33,390 nucleotides of DNA from Planctomycetota bacterium (GCA_021413475.1 JAIOQJ010000087.1:1-33390), one strand, 5' to 3'; shown: positions 19,595 to 30,116, numbered from the stretch's first letter. Notes: generated by a model not told the origin, from the letters alone. Program-made: numbers and translations.

Positions 19595-22500
19595 ATGAAC
19601 GACAAGCCGAACCCGGTTTCGAGCCATACGATCCACGACCCATTGCCGGCCTCCGCGGATCCCGAGGCGACGAAGCGAAATTATTTCAGTCCACCAATTT
19701 CCCCCGCTGCAGGCCCTTTTGCGGCTCCTTACTCCGCTACGGCGTCTTCCTCCGATACTCCCACCCCATCAAGTGATTTTGCGGCCGTTCCCAGCGAGTC
19801 CGCGACCACCTTGATCCACTCCCAGAGTCCTACTCCACTGGTTCGGAATGGGACGGCCTCATCGACTTCAGGCACCTTAATCGGCTTGCCGCAACCAGTT
19901 ACGGCTGTTCCAGCTCGTGCGGGGACGGCGCTTGGAGTTTACGAGACGCTGGTCGGCTCCGCGGATCCTAATCTCACGCTACTGAAGACCGAACCACAAA
20001 GCGTTAAGCAAGGTCCGCGCACGATTTTAGGCTACGAGCTTCTGGACAAAATCGGCCAGGGCGGCATGGGGGTGGTCTACAAGGCTCGGCAGATTCAGCT
20101 GAATCGAATCGTCGCCCTCAAGATGATTCTGTCGGGTTCCCACTCCAGCTCCGACGAAGACGGGCGTTTTATTCAAGAAGCGGAGCTGATCGCCAAGCTG
20201 AAGCACCCGAACGTGGTGCAGGTATATGAGTTCGGGGTCAATCCATTCGATGGCAAACCGTTCTTCTCGCTCGAGTTCATCGAAGGCGGTTCTCTGTCGC
20301 GACGATTAAATGCGGAACCGCAGCCGGCCAAACAGGCCGCGCACATGGTCGAAACACTGGCCCGCGCCATGCAGGCGGCGCACGACCAAGGCATCATCCA
20401 CCGTGATCTGAAGCCGGACAACGTCTTGCTCGCGCCATGCCGCTCGGCAGGCGATGGGGTGGGAGTCGGCGACATGGGGATTCCCAAGATCACCGACTTC
20501 GGGCTGGCCAAACAACTCGATAGCGATGCAGGCCAGACGCACTCCGGCTCGGTCATGGGCACCCCCAGCTACATGGCGCCCGAACAAGCGGAGGGCAGAA
20601 TCAAAGAGGTCGGCCCGGCCGCCGACCAGTACGCCCTCGGGACAATTCTTTACGAGATGCTGACGGGCCGACCGCCGTTCAAGGGCACGACGGTCTGGGA
20701 CACCGTGAAAATGGTGATCGAAGTAGAGCCGCTGCCCGCCAGGCAATTGAACGCCGGGGTGCCGCGCGATCTGGAGACCATTTGTCTGAAGTGCTTGCAG
20801 AAGTCGCCTGCCAAGCGATATGCATCGTGCTCAGAGTTGGCCGACGATCTGCGACGTTGGCAGAACGGCGAGCCTGTTCACGCCCGGCGGATCAACACCA
20901 TCGAGCGCGTCATCAAGTGGGCGCGCCGCAAGCCGTACCAGGCACTCTTCGCCAGCGCGGTTACTCTCATATTGATTTCCGTCGTCGGTCTGACTTTCTA
21001 TTTGCAAGCTGAAAAGACAGCCAAATACAAAGAGATGTTCGAGCGGTCGGAAAACGCCGGCAAGGTTGAAAAGGAAGTCAAACTGGATGAGAGCGAGGCA
21101 CGCGCCGCCGAAGAGTCGAATGACTGGCCAAAGGCGAAGAACCTGCTCGAAAAGTCCTTGGCAGTTCTGGCCGCCAACCCCGACCTGCAAGCGGACCAGA
21201 TGCGCGCCGACTTGACGCGGCGGCTCCAGGAAGCGGACAGAGGCGTTGCGGCGCTCGAACGTGTTCAGCGATTTCGACCTCACTACGACAAAGCCATTTT
21301 TCACGAAACGCCCGCGACCGGATTGGACATTGCCGGCAACCGAGCGCAAGCGCTTTCTGCAGCCATCGCCGCACTTGCGATCCACCATCTGGATGAAGAC
21401 AGCGACAACGAAACAGATTTGTTGGAGCAAGATCGAGCCTATCTCGCCGCGAAAGAATTCAATCGACTCGTTCAGCGTGCCTACGAACTTCTGTTGATCT
21501 GGGCTGACGCCGAGGCTGCCCCGTTACCGAATCAAGATGACCAGGAACGCCGAGCTCACGCAGCAAGCGGATTGCAATTGCTGGCACGGGCCGCTCGTCT
21601 GGGTAACAAATACCAATTCGATACGCAGATCTATCACATTCGTAAGGCTCGTTACACCGCTCTCGCCGCGGGTGAGAAGGTTGCCGACGGTTTGCCGAAA
21701 GATGCGCCCGCAAAACCAAATGGTGCCCTCGATTGGTTCCTCAAGGGCCTGGAAAGCTATCGTCGAGCCGAACAGTCCAAGAATCCGCAAACCATTCAAG
21801 AGGGCTTTGCAGCGGCACGGGCCGAGTGTTCCGAAGCCCTGGAATTGCAAGAAGACCATTTCTGGGCACGGTACGTGCGTGCCATGTGCCAGTTGAAGCT
21901 ACGAAACTGGTCGGACGCCAAATCGGACCTGACCGTTTGCCTCGATCGCCGTCCCGAATTCCCGTGGCCGCGACTTCTGCGTGGTTTTGTATCGAGCGAA
22001 CTTGGCTACAGCTACAAGGCGAAACAGGAGCTTGACGCCGCCGAAGCGGATTTCAACAAGGCGCTATCTCAGAGTGAGGACCCGATCGTACGGTATGCGG
22101 GGCTGAATAACCGGGGCGTCCTGTTCGTCCGGCAGCAGCGCTGGGATCTGGCGATCGCCGATCTGCGTGAGGCCGTGCGGCTCAAGCCGGAGCAACCGGC
22201 CGGCTACATCAATCTGGCCAAGGCGTACGATGGCGCCAAACAATTCGACGAGGCCATTGCCACGCTCGATCACGCCGTAAAACTTGCGCCAACGGTTGCG
22301 GCGCTCTACGACGTTCGCAGCGCCGTCCACCTTGAGCGAAACGAACGACAAGCCGCTTGCGCCGATGTAAGGCGGGCGATCGCCAATTGGCATAAGGGGG
22401 GCACGGATCGACCGGTTGAAAAACTGCACGAAGTGTTGGCGAAACTCCTGATCGAAGACAAGCAATACGACGAAGCCCTTAAATCGCTTGCCGCCGCCCT

Positions 22501-23203
22501 GGAATTCGATCCCAAGAACGAAATCGCGTACCGACTTCAGGCAGAGGCATTGCTGGCCTTAAACCGCCGTCAAGAAGCGGCCAAGGCGCTGGATAACTAC
22601 TTGGCACTGGCGGCCAAACCATCGGCCGCGCTGTGCAAGGCACGCGGATTGATTCACACGCAATACCGCGAATATGCGGGTGCCGTGGCCATGTACACAC
22701 GGGCCCTCGTCAGTGTTCCCAATGATTCGGAAACACTCAGGTTGCGCGGCTGGGTCTATTTGCTGCTCGATGCGGCTAAACCGGCACTCGACGATTTCGA
22801 GCGGGCCTTGAAGAGCGAGCCGAACAATGCCGACGCACTCGCCGGCCGGGGCAATGCCCGTATTCGCGTGCGGATGGTCAAGGAAGGAATGGCCGATGCC
22901 GAGGCCGCTTTGAAGCACGGACCGAAGACCGATCGGCTGCTCTACAACGTTGCAGCCATCTATGCGATCGCCGTCGGCCAGATGGAGGCGGAAGTCCGCA
23001 CCGGCAAGGATCGCCAGGCGATGAGTCGTTTGGCGGCTTGTGAAGAGAAAGCGTTCTCTTGTTTGGGACTGGCACTCGACGCTCGCACGCCGCAATCACG
23101 AACCGCGTTTTGGAGCGAAGTGGTTCAGAAGGATCCGGTTTGGGAACCGATCCGGCGAAGTTCGAAGTACGATCAGTTGGCCATAAAGTACCGCGGAAAA
23201 TAA
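19595..23203 (+). CDS. Serine/threonine protein kinase (Hanks-type), single TM, C-terminal TPR array
   Basis: 1202-aa ORF, ATG with upstream GGAG; LGYELLDKIGQGGMGVVYKA, VALKM, HRDLKPDNVLL, DFGLAKQ, MGTPSYMAPEQ; TM ALFASAVTLILISVVGLTFYL; TPR units such as AGLNNRGVLFVRQQRWDLAIADLREAVRLKPEQPAGYINLAKAYDGAKQFDEAIATLDHAVKLAPTVA. Confidence 0.95.
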   Translation: MNDKPNPVSSHTIHDPLPASADPEATKRNYFSPPISPAAGPFAAPYSATASSSDTPTPSSDFAAVPSESATTLIHSQSPTPLVRNGTASSTSGTLIGLPQPVTAVPARAGTALGVYETLVGSADPNLTLLKTEPQSVKQGPRTILGYELLDKIGQGGMGVVYKARQIQLNRIVALKMILSGSHSSSDEDGRFIQEAELIAKLKHPNVVQVYEFGVNPFDGKPFFSLEFIEGGSLSRRLNAEPQPAKQAAHMVETLARAMQAAHDQGIIHRDLKPDNVLLAPCRSAGDGVGVGDMGIPKITDFGLAKQLDSDAGQTHSGSVMGTPSYMAPEQAEGRIKEVGPAADQYALGTILYEMLTGRPPFKGTTVWDTVKMVIEVEPLPARQLNAGVPRDLETICLKCLQKSPAKRYASCSELADDLRRWQNGEPVHARRINTIERVIKWARRKPYQALFASAVTLILISVVGLTFYLQAEKTAKYKEMFERSENAGKVEKEVKLDESEARAAEESNDWPKAKNLLEKSLAVLAANPDLQADQMRADLTRRLQEADRGVAALERVQRFRPHYDKAIFHETPATGLDIAGNRAQALSAAIAALAIHHLDEDSDNETDLLEQDRAYLAAKEFNRLVQRAYELLLIWADAEAAPLPNQDDQERRAHAASGLQLLARAARLGNKYQFDTQIYHIRKARYTALAAGEKVADGLPKDAPAKPNGALDWFLKGLESYRRAEQSKNPQTIQEGFAAARAECSEALELQEDHFWARYVRAMCQLKLRNWSDAKSDLTVCLDRRPEFPWPRLLRGFVSSELGYSYKAKQELDAAEADFNKALSQSEDPIVRYAGLNNRGVLFVRQQRWDLAIADLREAVRLKPEQPAGYINLAKAYDGAKQFDEAIATLDHAVKLAPTVAALYDVRSAVHLERNERQAACADVRRAIANWHKGGTDRPVEKLHEVLAKLLIEDKQYDEALKSLAAALEFDPKNEIAYRLQAEALLALNRRQEAAKALDNYLALAAKPSAALCKARGLIHTQYREYAGAVAMYTRALVSVPNDSETLRLRGWVYLLLDAAKPALDDFERALKSEPNNADALAGRGNARIRVRMVKEGMADAEAALKHGPKTDRLLYNVAAIYAIAVGQMEAEVRTGKDRQAMSRLAACEEKAFSCLGLALDARTPQSRTAFWSEVVQKDPVWEPIRRSSKYDQLAIKYRGK

Positions 23204-23244
23204 CGCTCTTCCGATGGAGTTCGGTCCGACACTCGGAGCCTTTG

Positions 23245-26200
23245 ATGCGTCTCTCGCTGTATTCCTGGTGGAAGAAACTCTTTCCTCGCCGACATAACCG
23301 TCGCGTGGTGCCGATTCAGCGGCGAGTGCGGTTGAGCGTTGAATGTCTGGAAGAGCGTGCCCTGCCTTCCACAGTCGACTTCACGGGTGGGACACTAAGC
23401 TATCTCGCCTCGTCAAGCATCGTCAATCAAATCGCGATTTCTCAAACTGCCGGCCTGATCCAAATTACCGATACGGCGGAAACCATCTTTCTGTCAAATG
23501 CCGCCAAGTTGGCCGGTTTCACGGGGGACGGCACGAATACGGTTTACTGCTCCGCCGTCGGCATTTCATCGCTTGATCTCAATACGATCGACCAGGTAGA
23601 CACGGTTACCGTTCAGCCGCAAGGGCTGACGGCCGCTGTGCACGTCAGCAATCCTGGCTCGCGTATCAACCTAATCGTGAACGACAGCGCGGACACAGTG
23701 GGCCGCACCGTGACGATCACCGCCAATTCCATCACGGGTCTCGGTGCCGACATCACTTACACGGCCAGTGAACTCAACTCGCTGACGATCAATTGCGGGA
23801 GCGGCGGCAACACGATCGTTGTCGAAGGAACGCCCGCCTGTGCGACGACGCTCAACTGCGGAACTGGAATCAACGATGTCGCCGTTCAAGCAACGACCGG
23901 GACACTCTCGGTGATAGGGCAAGGCTCGGACGACAAGGTAACCATCGACGGAACGGACGGCACACTTGGGAATCTCCGCGGCACTGTGTCGGTCGGCAAT
24001 AACGGCGGTTTCACCAGCTTGTACGTGGGTAGCCCCAACGACGTCATCATCGGCTTCTTTAAGCTCTACACGGGACGATTGAGTGGAATGGGTCCGACGG
24101 ATATTCTCTTCAATCCGGCGCAACTCAAAACACTTGTTATCGACAGCGGGCAAAATCCCTCTGGCTTTACGATTTACGATACTCTGAACAATCCCTCGTT
24201 CCCGGCCGCCACGGTCATCAAATCCGGATCCGGCGCTACGATCAACGGCACAAGCGGGCCGCTGATATTCGAACAGCGTAGCTCCTTCTTTTACGTGAAG
24301 CTCGGCTCCGGCACGTTGAGCGGTATCCAGGGCGAGATCACGCTCGGCGGGTCCTATCTGATCATTAACGACAGCGCGGAGACGATCAGCCGATCAGTGC
24401 TCATTACCGATACATCTCTGACCGGCCTGGGCGGTGCTCCGATCTATTTTAGCTCGCCTCTTTCCGAGCTGACCATCAATGGCGGCGGCGGAGGCAACAC
24501 TTTCTTGGTTCAAGGAACAACCCCGGGAGCGACGACGTATCTGAATACGGGCTCGGGCGATGATCATGTCAATGTGCTGGCCACTAACGGACCATTGACC
24601 ATCGATGGCCAGTCAGGGACCGACGTCGTTACGATCGGCGACCAAGCACCGAGCGTTGGAGGCACCACGTCCCAGATCAAGGGGACAGTGCTCGTTAAAA
24701 ATTCCGCCGGCCTCACCAACTTGATCGTCGACAACACGGGCGATCCCAGCAACCCGATGCCAACTGTTGCCAACAGTTCAATCACCGGGCTGAGCCCCGC
24801 GCCTATCAACTATATTGCCGGCGATCTGCAATCACTTAAGATTAACGGTTTGGCCAATCTGAGTACGGTTCTGCCGAACACGCGGGCGAGCGGCACTCTC
24901 GCCGCGACCAGCGCACAAGCGACCTACCAGTTCAAAGCGTCCACCACGGGAAACCTCGGGGCGATCGTCACTACCGGAAACGCCGGCCTGTCGCTTCAAT
25001 TGGCCCTCTACGATGCGAACCATCGACTATTGGTTGATGCCAACAGCGGGGCGGCACCCGGGCAGTATCCAACACTTCTGCAGAATCTTCAGGCTGGCAC
25101 TTATTACTTGGTTGTCTCATCGTTGTCGGGCAGCGGCGGCTTCGATCTTGATGTGTCGTTTTCGCCGGCGAATTCCCCGCTTGACCCCGTGCACGCCAAC
25201 AGGAACGGAGGATACGCCCTCGCGACTGGAGACTTGGATGGCGATGGCCAGGCCGACCTTATCTTCGGCCTCGGCAACGGGGTGTCCGTGATGCTTGGGA
25301 ACGGCGACGGAACGTTCCAGCCTCCGCAAGAGTTTCTTTCAGGGTTCTATACGAGTGCGCTAACCGTAGCCGATTTCAACGGAGATGGCAAGCTCGATGT
25401 CGCCGCCGTGGTTGGGTATCAGAACTCCGTGATCGTTGTGCTTGGCAACGGCGATGGTTCGTTCCAGGCTCCACAAACGCTCCAGCCGGGCACATCACCG
25501 ATCAATGTCACCGTGGGCGACTTGAATCGCGATGGCAATCTCGACCTCGTTGTTGCCACCTACAACAACAATCTCAGTATTTTTGCTGGCAATGGCGATG
25601 GTACGTTCCAGGCCATGCAATCCGTGTCCACGGGGTCGATCAGCCCGTACTCGATGGCCGTGAGCGATCTCAATGGGGACGGCAATTCCGACATCGTGGT
25701 CTTGCCCTATGCTGATAGTCCAACGGTAACAAGCTATCTGGGAATTCTGCTGGGGAATGGGGATGGCACGTTCCAGACGATGCAAACCCAGGCCGCCGGC
25801 TTTTCAACGAGTGCGGTGTCACTTGCCGATGTGAATAACGACGGCCATTTGGATGCCCTCGTCACCGAACGGCACGGCAGCCCAGCTTCGGGCTTTGTCA
25901 ATGTGCTGCTTGGCAATGGGGATGGGACGTTCCAACCTTTCACTTCTTTCGCGGTCGGCGGCAGCCCCAATTCCGTCAATGCCGCTGATATGAATCGGGA
26001 CGGCAAGCTTGATCTGGTCGTTCTGAATCGAGACGAGAAATCCGTTGGCATGCTGTTGGGGAATGGCGATGGTTCTTTCCGCCCGCAAACCACCTACTAC
26101 CTCACCCAGTCATCAAACTCTCTGGCCATCGCGGACGTGAACGGCGACGGCAATCCGGACGTCTTAGCACCCGTCAACTTCTATATGGGATTGTTCGGAA

Positions 26201-29200
26201 ACATCGATCCAGAATATAACTCGATCAATGTCCTCCTCGGCATCGGCGACGGCACTTTGTTGGGGCTGCCAACGTTTCCCCAGGTGGCCGGGGCGGACAT
26301 CATCACGGTCGCCGATCTCAACGGCGACGGCAATCAAGATATCATCGCTGTCGACTACCTGGCGAGCACGTTCACGCTTCTCTTCAACAATGGGGCGGGG
26401 CTTTTTCGAACGGGCGACGTATTTCATGCGGGCTCTTTTCCCGCTCAAGTGATCGTCACGGATGTTAATCACGATGGTAGGGTCGATTTGATTGTCCTTA
26501 ACGAAGGCGATCAATCGGTGGGGGTTATGCTCGGCAAAGGAGACGGCACGTTCCGCCCCGAAAAGACTGTCGCTTCGCTTAGCAATGTCCCGCGCACTCC
26601 CACCCAAGCTCGTGACGTCCGCGATTATCGAGTGAAGCTGGCGGCGGGCGATGTGGACGGCGACGGGTATGCCGATATTGTCGTCGTCAACGATTTCGAT
26701 GCCACGCTTGGCTTCCTCCGAGGCAATGGCGACGGTACCTATGCCCCGATCGTTTCCATGCCATTCGCCAACCCATATCCGGGCTGGCTGAGCGGAGCGT
26801 CACTCGCCGATGTCGACGGCAGCGGAAACTTGTCGATAGTTCTAAATGGAAGTTTCGCCCTGATCGGGAATGGCGACGGCACTTTCCATGCGGCCCAAAC
26901 TTATTCGGGGATCCCACCAGCGACAACAGACACGGCTTTTGTCGACATCAACGGCGATGGGCTCCTTGATGTCTTCTACCCAGATGGAGGCGGCAACGTC
27001 GCGATCAACTACGGCGGTTCCTACGATCCGCCGTCCCTGATCTTCATTGGCTTCAATGCGAAATCGCTCGCCATCGCGGATATCAGCGGTGATGGCAAGC
27101 TCGACCTGATTGTTGGGAAAATTGGGGACAACACGCTCACCATTCTGCTGGGAAATGGCAACGGCACCTTCACGCCGTTTTCACCTACCGCCGGGCTTGA
27201 GCTTCCGAATACTCCCGTACTCGGGAATCTAACCGGCCATACCGACGGCACGCTCGACAGCATCATCGTTGATAGTTCGGGCAACATTCTTTTCCGCAAG
27301 GGACTGCCCGGCAACCAGAATCAGTTTGAGCCGCCGGTCATCCTCAATCCCGGACGTCCGGCCCGAGACGCCGTGATCGTCCAGACTGCTTCCGGCTATG
27401 CGGTTGCCGCCGCCGATTCGCGTTTCGATCCTGCCTTGTCGAGCCCAGGCAACTTCGTTTACGCCATTTCGCTGTACACGATCGAGTCCAACGGTTCGGT
27501 GATTCGTTCTACCGCGTTTACGACAACCAACACACCGGCCCGGATCAGTGCCGGCGACCTGAACGGGGATGGCCTCGGCGATCTGGTCGTTGCCAATTCG
27601 TTCAACAACAACATACAGATTGCGTTTCAACGGCCTGATGGCACATTTGGCGGAATCATCACTGCGCCCACCGGCGGCACGCCGACTGAAATTGTCCTGA
27701 CTGATCTCAATGGCGATCATCTACCCGATATCGTCCTCATCGACCAGTCGAGTGGCGACATCACCGTCTTGCTCAACGACCCCCAACATACATTCCAGCA
27801 GAACGCTCGATTCCGCGCCGGGCCGGGAGCCTTCGGGGTCGATCCTGCGACGGGGCTCGTTGGTTCGCTCATTAAGCCGGTCGGCCTCGCCGCCGGCGAT
27901 CTGACCGGCGACGGACTCATTGACTTAGCCATCGTCAATCGCGCCACGCACAGCTTCAGCATTTTGCAAGGCGATCACTTCGGCGGCTTCGGCAACCCAT
28001 CTACAACGACCACCATTTCCACCAGTTTCGGCGATAACGTCAATCTGAAGCCAGGCTCAGTGGTTTTGGGCGACTTCAATCGCGACGGCAAGCAAGACGT
28101 GGCCATTCTGATGGAGGACACCAGCCAGCTTTGGGTGTACCTCAATAACGGCAATGGCACGTTCGCTTCGCCCATCATCAATGCAGCGGGGACCTTCGGA
28201 TCGCCGACCGGAATTACCTATGTTCAAGCTGGCAGCGCCGCCGACCGCATCCTCGTCGGCAACGCCTACGGCGATATCCTTACCCTCTACGGCGACGGCG
28301 CGGGCCACTTCGCCGTCAATCGCGGCAATCTGAATAGCATTCCATTCGCCGTGGGTCAGACCGCGGATGGCCGAACCTTTGCCGTGGTCGCGGACCAGGC
28401 ACAGGACAAACTCCTGCTCTTCTATCGAATTCCGGGCACCAACAGGTTTGACCCCACTCCCGCTCCGATCGACAGCCACACCTTGCCCGTCTTGGCACCC
28501 GGTGCCGTCCAGTTAGCGCAACTCGTGAACGGCCAAAGACCGTATTTGATTGTGGCCAACCAGTTGGGCAATAACGTTCAGGTTTATCTCGGCCTGCCCG
28601 ATGGTTCATTCGGAATGCCGACCAGCTACGCGGTGGGTTTCGGACCAATCGGAGTGGCCGTTCAGGACTTCAATAACGACGGAGTGTTCGATCTGGCGGT
28701 CGTCAATCACGATTCAAACGACGTCTCCATTCTCTTGGGTGAGATCGACCCCGCGACGGGACTTTGGACGGCAACCGCCGGTCCTCGAATCAGTTCCGGC
28801 GGCGCTGGCCCCGTGGCGGTCGTTGCCGGCGACTTTACCAACAACGGCGTCCCCGACTTGCGCGTGACCAACAGCAATGGCCAGATCGCCACAATTGCCG
28901 GCATCGGCTCCGCAGGCACGGGGACCGGCTTCTTTAACGACACCGCTCCCAGTATTTCCAGCCTGGGCACTGGCATTCGACAAGCTGCGTTCGATCCGGC
29001 AACCGGTCAGCAACTGGTAGTCACCACCACCGGCGGGATCATTGCCGTCAATGGCCCTCAGTTCACGCCGATCCGACCGGACGGATCGGGAGTCACGGCA
29101 CTTGCGTTCGCTGGAAACACGCTGGCGGCCGCGACCAGCAATGGATCGGTCCAAGTGTTCAATCGCGATGCTACCGGCGACTTTGTGTTCGTTGTCGAAA

Positions 29201-30054
29201 CTCCGTTCGACGACGCGCCCATCAGCGCCATGCAACTCGTGGAAGGCGCCAATGGATTGGAAATCTACGTCACTCGCGCCGATTCGGACGTGCCGGAGAT
29301 CCTCACCGTCGCCGATTTCATTACCGTCACGACGGAATTGCCTCAGGCAAGCGTCATCGCCCAGAGCCAAGGTTTGGCCGAAAACGATCTCCTGCTAGTG
29401 GCGGTCCTTCTGGCCGGGCCAAGCGGCTCCTCTTCTCCAATAGTCAACCCCGCGATCGGCGGCGATTTCGCCTTTGCTTCTTTCGATCCCAGCGTTCTGA
29501 CAAAGGCAGTGTCCGAGGAGGTTAGCGAAGCGCTAGGAGACGACAGCGAAGAAATGAACGAAGAGATGGAAGCAAGACCCGAAGCGGAAGATGAACTGAA
29601 CGAGCAGGGCGCGTGGGAACAATTCCGCACCGGCATCGAAGAAGCACTTCAGCGCCTGAACTTGCTTGGTGAGGATGAGGATCTGCCCCCACAAGCTCTG
29701 GAGTTTTGGCGGCAAATCTTCGAAATGACCCAGCAACTACGGCCAAGCCAGGAAGTGCCCGCGACTGACATGAGTCTTGGTTCGCCCCAACCGTCAGATA
29801 CGAAAGAAGTGTTGTCCTCGCCGACAACCGATGGAAACCAGGTTGTAAGCGACGAGCCCGCGGCTGAAGTAAAGCCCGAAACGGCTCAAGAATCCCATCA
29901 AAAACAGGTATCGACGGGCCGCGGATCCCTGATTGCGGGATTGATCTTGCTACCGACTCTACAGGCGATGTTGTGCCGCAAGGACCGTGAGTCACACTCC
30001 CGCCCACGATCGACCAACCGTAAAATGAACGCGCAACATTCGGATACCAAATAG
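23245..30054 (+). CDS. Giant FG-GAP/VCBS-repeat surface protein with LEPR-XLL-like N-terminus, PPC-like domain and C-terminal TM/basic tail
   Basis: The ORF track starts at 23059 inside the kinase gene; ATG at 23245 gives MRLSLYSWWKKLFPRRHNRRVVPIQRRVRLSVECLEERALPSTVDF, typical of planctomycete surface proteins. More than 20 hand-counted full or degenerate repeats of the type VADLNGDGNLDLVVANYNNNSVSVLLGNGDGTFQ, many with Ca-binding-type DxNxDG. C-terminus is acidic, then GSLIAGLILLPTLQAMLCRKDRESHSRPRSTNRK. Confidence 0.93.
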   Translation: MRLSLYSWWKKLFPRRHNRRVVPIQRRVRLSVECLEERALPSTVDFTGGTLSYLASSSIVNQIAISQTAGLIQITDTAETIFLSNAAKLAGFTGDGTNTVYCSAVGISSLDLNTIDQVDTVTVQPQGLTAAVHVSNPGSRINLIVNDSADTVGRTVTITANSITGLGADITYTASELNSLTINCGSGGNTIVVEGTPACATTLNCGTGINDVAVQATTGTLSVIGQGSDDKVTIDGTDGTLGNLRGTVSVGNNGGFTSLYVGSPNDVIIGFFKLYTGRLSGMGPTDILFNPAQLKTLVIDSGQNPSGFTIYDTLNNPSFPAATVIKSGSGATINGTSGPLIFEQRSSFFYVKLGSGTLSGIQGEITLGGSYLIINDSAETISRSVLITDTSLTGLGGAPIYFSSPLSELTINGGGGGNTFLVQGTTPGATTYLNTGSGDDHVNVLATNGPLTIDGQSGTDVVTIGDQAPSVGGTTSQIKGTVLVKNSAGLTNLIVDNTGDPSNPMPTVANSSITGLSPAPINYIAGDLQSLKINGLANLSTVLPNTRASGTLAATSAQATYQFKASTTGNLGAIVTTGNAGLSLQLALYDANHRLLVDANSGAAPGQYPTLLQNLQAGTYYLVVSSLSGSGGFDLDVSFSPANSPLDPVHANRNGGYALATGDLDGDGQADLIFGLGNGVSVMLGNGDGTFQPPQEFLSGFYTSALTVADFNGDGKLDVAAVVGYQNSVIVVLGNGDGSFQAPQTLQPGTSPINVTVGDLNRDGNLDLVVATYNNNLSIFAGNGDGTFQAMQSVSTGSISPYSMAVSDLNGDGNSDIVVLPYADSPTVTSYLGILLGNGDGTFQTMQTQAAGFSTSAVSLADVNNDGHLDALVTERHGSPASGFVNVLLGNGDGTFQPFTSFAVGGSPNSVNAADMNRDGKLDLVVLNRDEKSVGMLLGNGDGSFRPQTTYYLTQSSNSLAIADVNGDGNPDVLAPVNFYMGLFGNIDPEYNSINVLLGIGDGTLLGLPTFPQVAGADIITVADLNGDGNQDIIAVDYLASTFTLLFNNGAGLFRTGDVFHAGSFPAQVIVTDVNHDGRVDLIVLNEGDQSVGVMLGKGDGTFRPEKTVASLSNVPRTPTQARDVRDYRVKLAAGDVDGDGYADIVVVNDFDATLGFLRGNGDGTYAPIVSMPFANPYPGWLSGASLADVDGSGNLSIVLNGSFALIGNGDGTFHAAQTYSGIPPATTDTAFVDINGDGLLDVFYPDGGGNVAINYGGSYDPPSLIFIGFNAKSLAIADISGDGKLDLIVGKIGDNTLTILLGNGNGTFTPFSPTAGLELPNTPVLGNLTGHTDGTLDSIIVDSSGNILFRKGLPGNQNQFEPPVILNPGRPARDAVIVQTASGYAVAAADSRFDPALSSPGNFVYAISLYTIESNGSVIRSTAFTTTNTPARISAGDLNGDGLGDLVVANSFNNNIQIAFQRPDGTFGGIITAPTGGTPTEIVLTDLNGDHLPDIVLIDQSSGDITVLLNDPQHTFQQNARFRAGPGAFGVDPATGLVGSLIKPVGLAAGDLTGDGLIDLAIVNRATHSFSILQGDHFGGFGNPSTTTTISTSFGDNVNLKPGSVVLGDFNRDGKQDVAILMEDTSQLWVYLNNGNGTFASPIINAAGTFGSPTGITYVQAGSAADRILVGNAYGDILTLYGDGAGHFAVNRGNLNSIPFAVGQTADGRTFAVVADQAQDKLLLFYRIPGTNRFDPTPAPIDSHTLPVLAPGAVQLAQLVNGQRPYLIVANQLGNNVQVYLGLPDGSFGMPTSYAVGFGPIGVAVQDFNNDGVFDLAVVNHDSNDVSILLGEIDPATGLWTATAGPRISSGGAGPVAVVAGDFTNNGVPDLRVTNSNGQIATIAGIGSAGTGTGFFNDTAPSISSLGTGIRQAAFDPATGQQLVVTTTGGIIAVNGPQFTPIRPDGSGVTALAFAGNTLAAATSNGSVQVFNRDATGDFVFVVETPFDDAPISAMQLVEGANGLEIYVTRADSDVPEILTVADFITVTTELPQASVIAQSQGLAENDLLLVAVLLAGPSGSSSPIVNPAIGGDFAFASFDPSVLTKAVSEEVSEALGDDSEEMNEEMEARPEAEDELNEQGAWEQFRTGIEEALQRLNLLGEDEDLPPQALEFWRQIFEMTQQLRPSQEVPATDMSLGSPQPSDTKEVLSSPTTDGNQVVSDEPAAEVKPETAQESHQKQVSTGRGSLIAGLILLPTLQAMLCRKDRESHSRPRSTNRKMNAQHSDTK

Positions 30055-30093
30055 ATTGCATGAGCCCGCTGATTGGGCGCCCTTCAAACCGGG

Positions 30094-30116
30094 ATTGCGG
30101 CGGCAATGTTTTTTTT
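30094..30116 (+). terminator. Candidate rho-independent terminator downstream of the FG-GAP gene
   Basis: ATTGC-GGCG-GCAAT hairpin followed by G and a run of eight T, 40 bp after the stop codon at 30054. The stem is only 5 bp. Confidence 0.5.
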
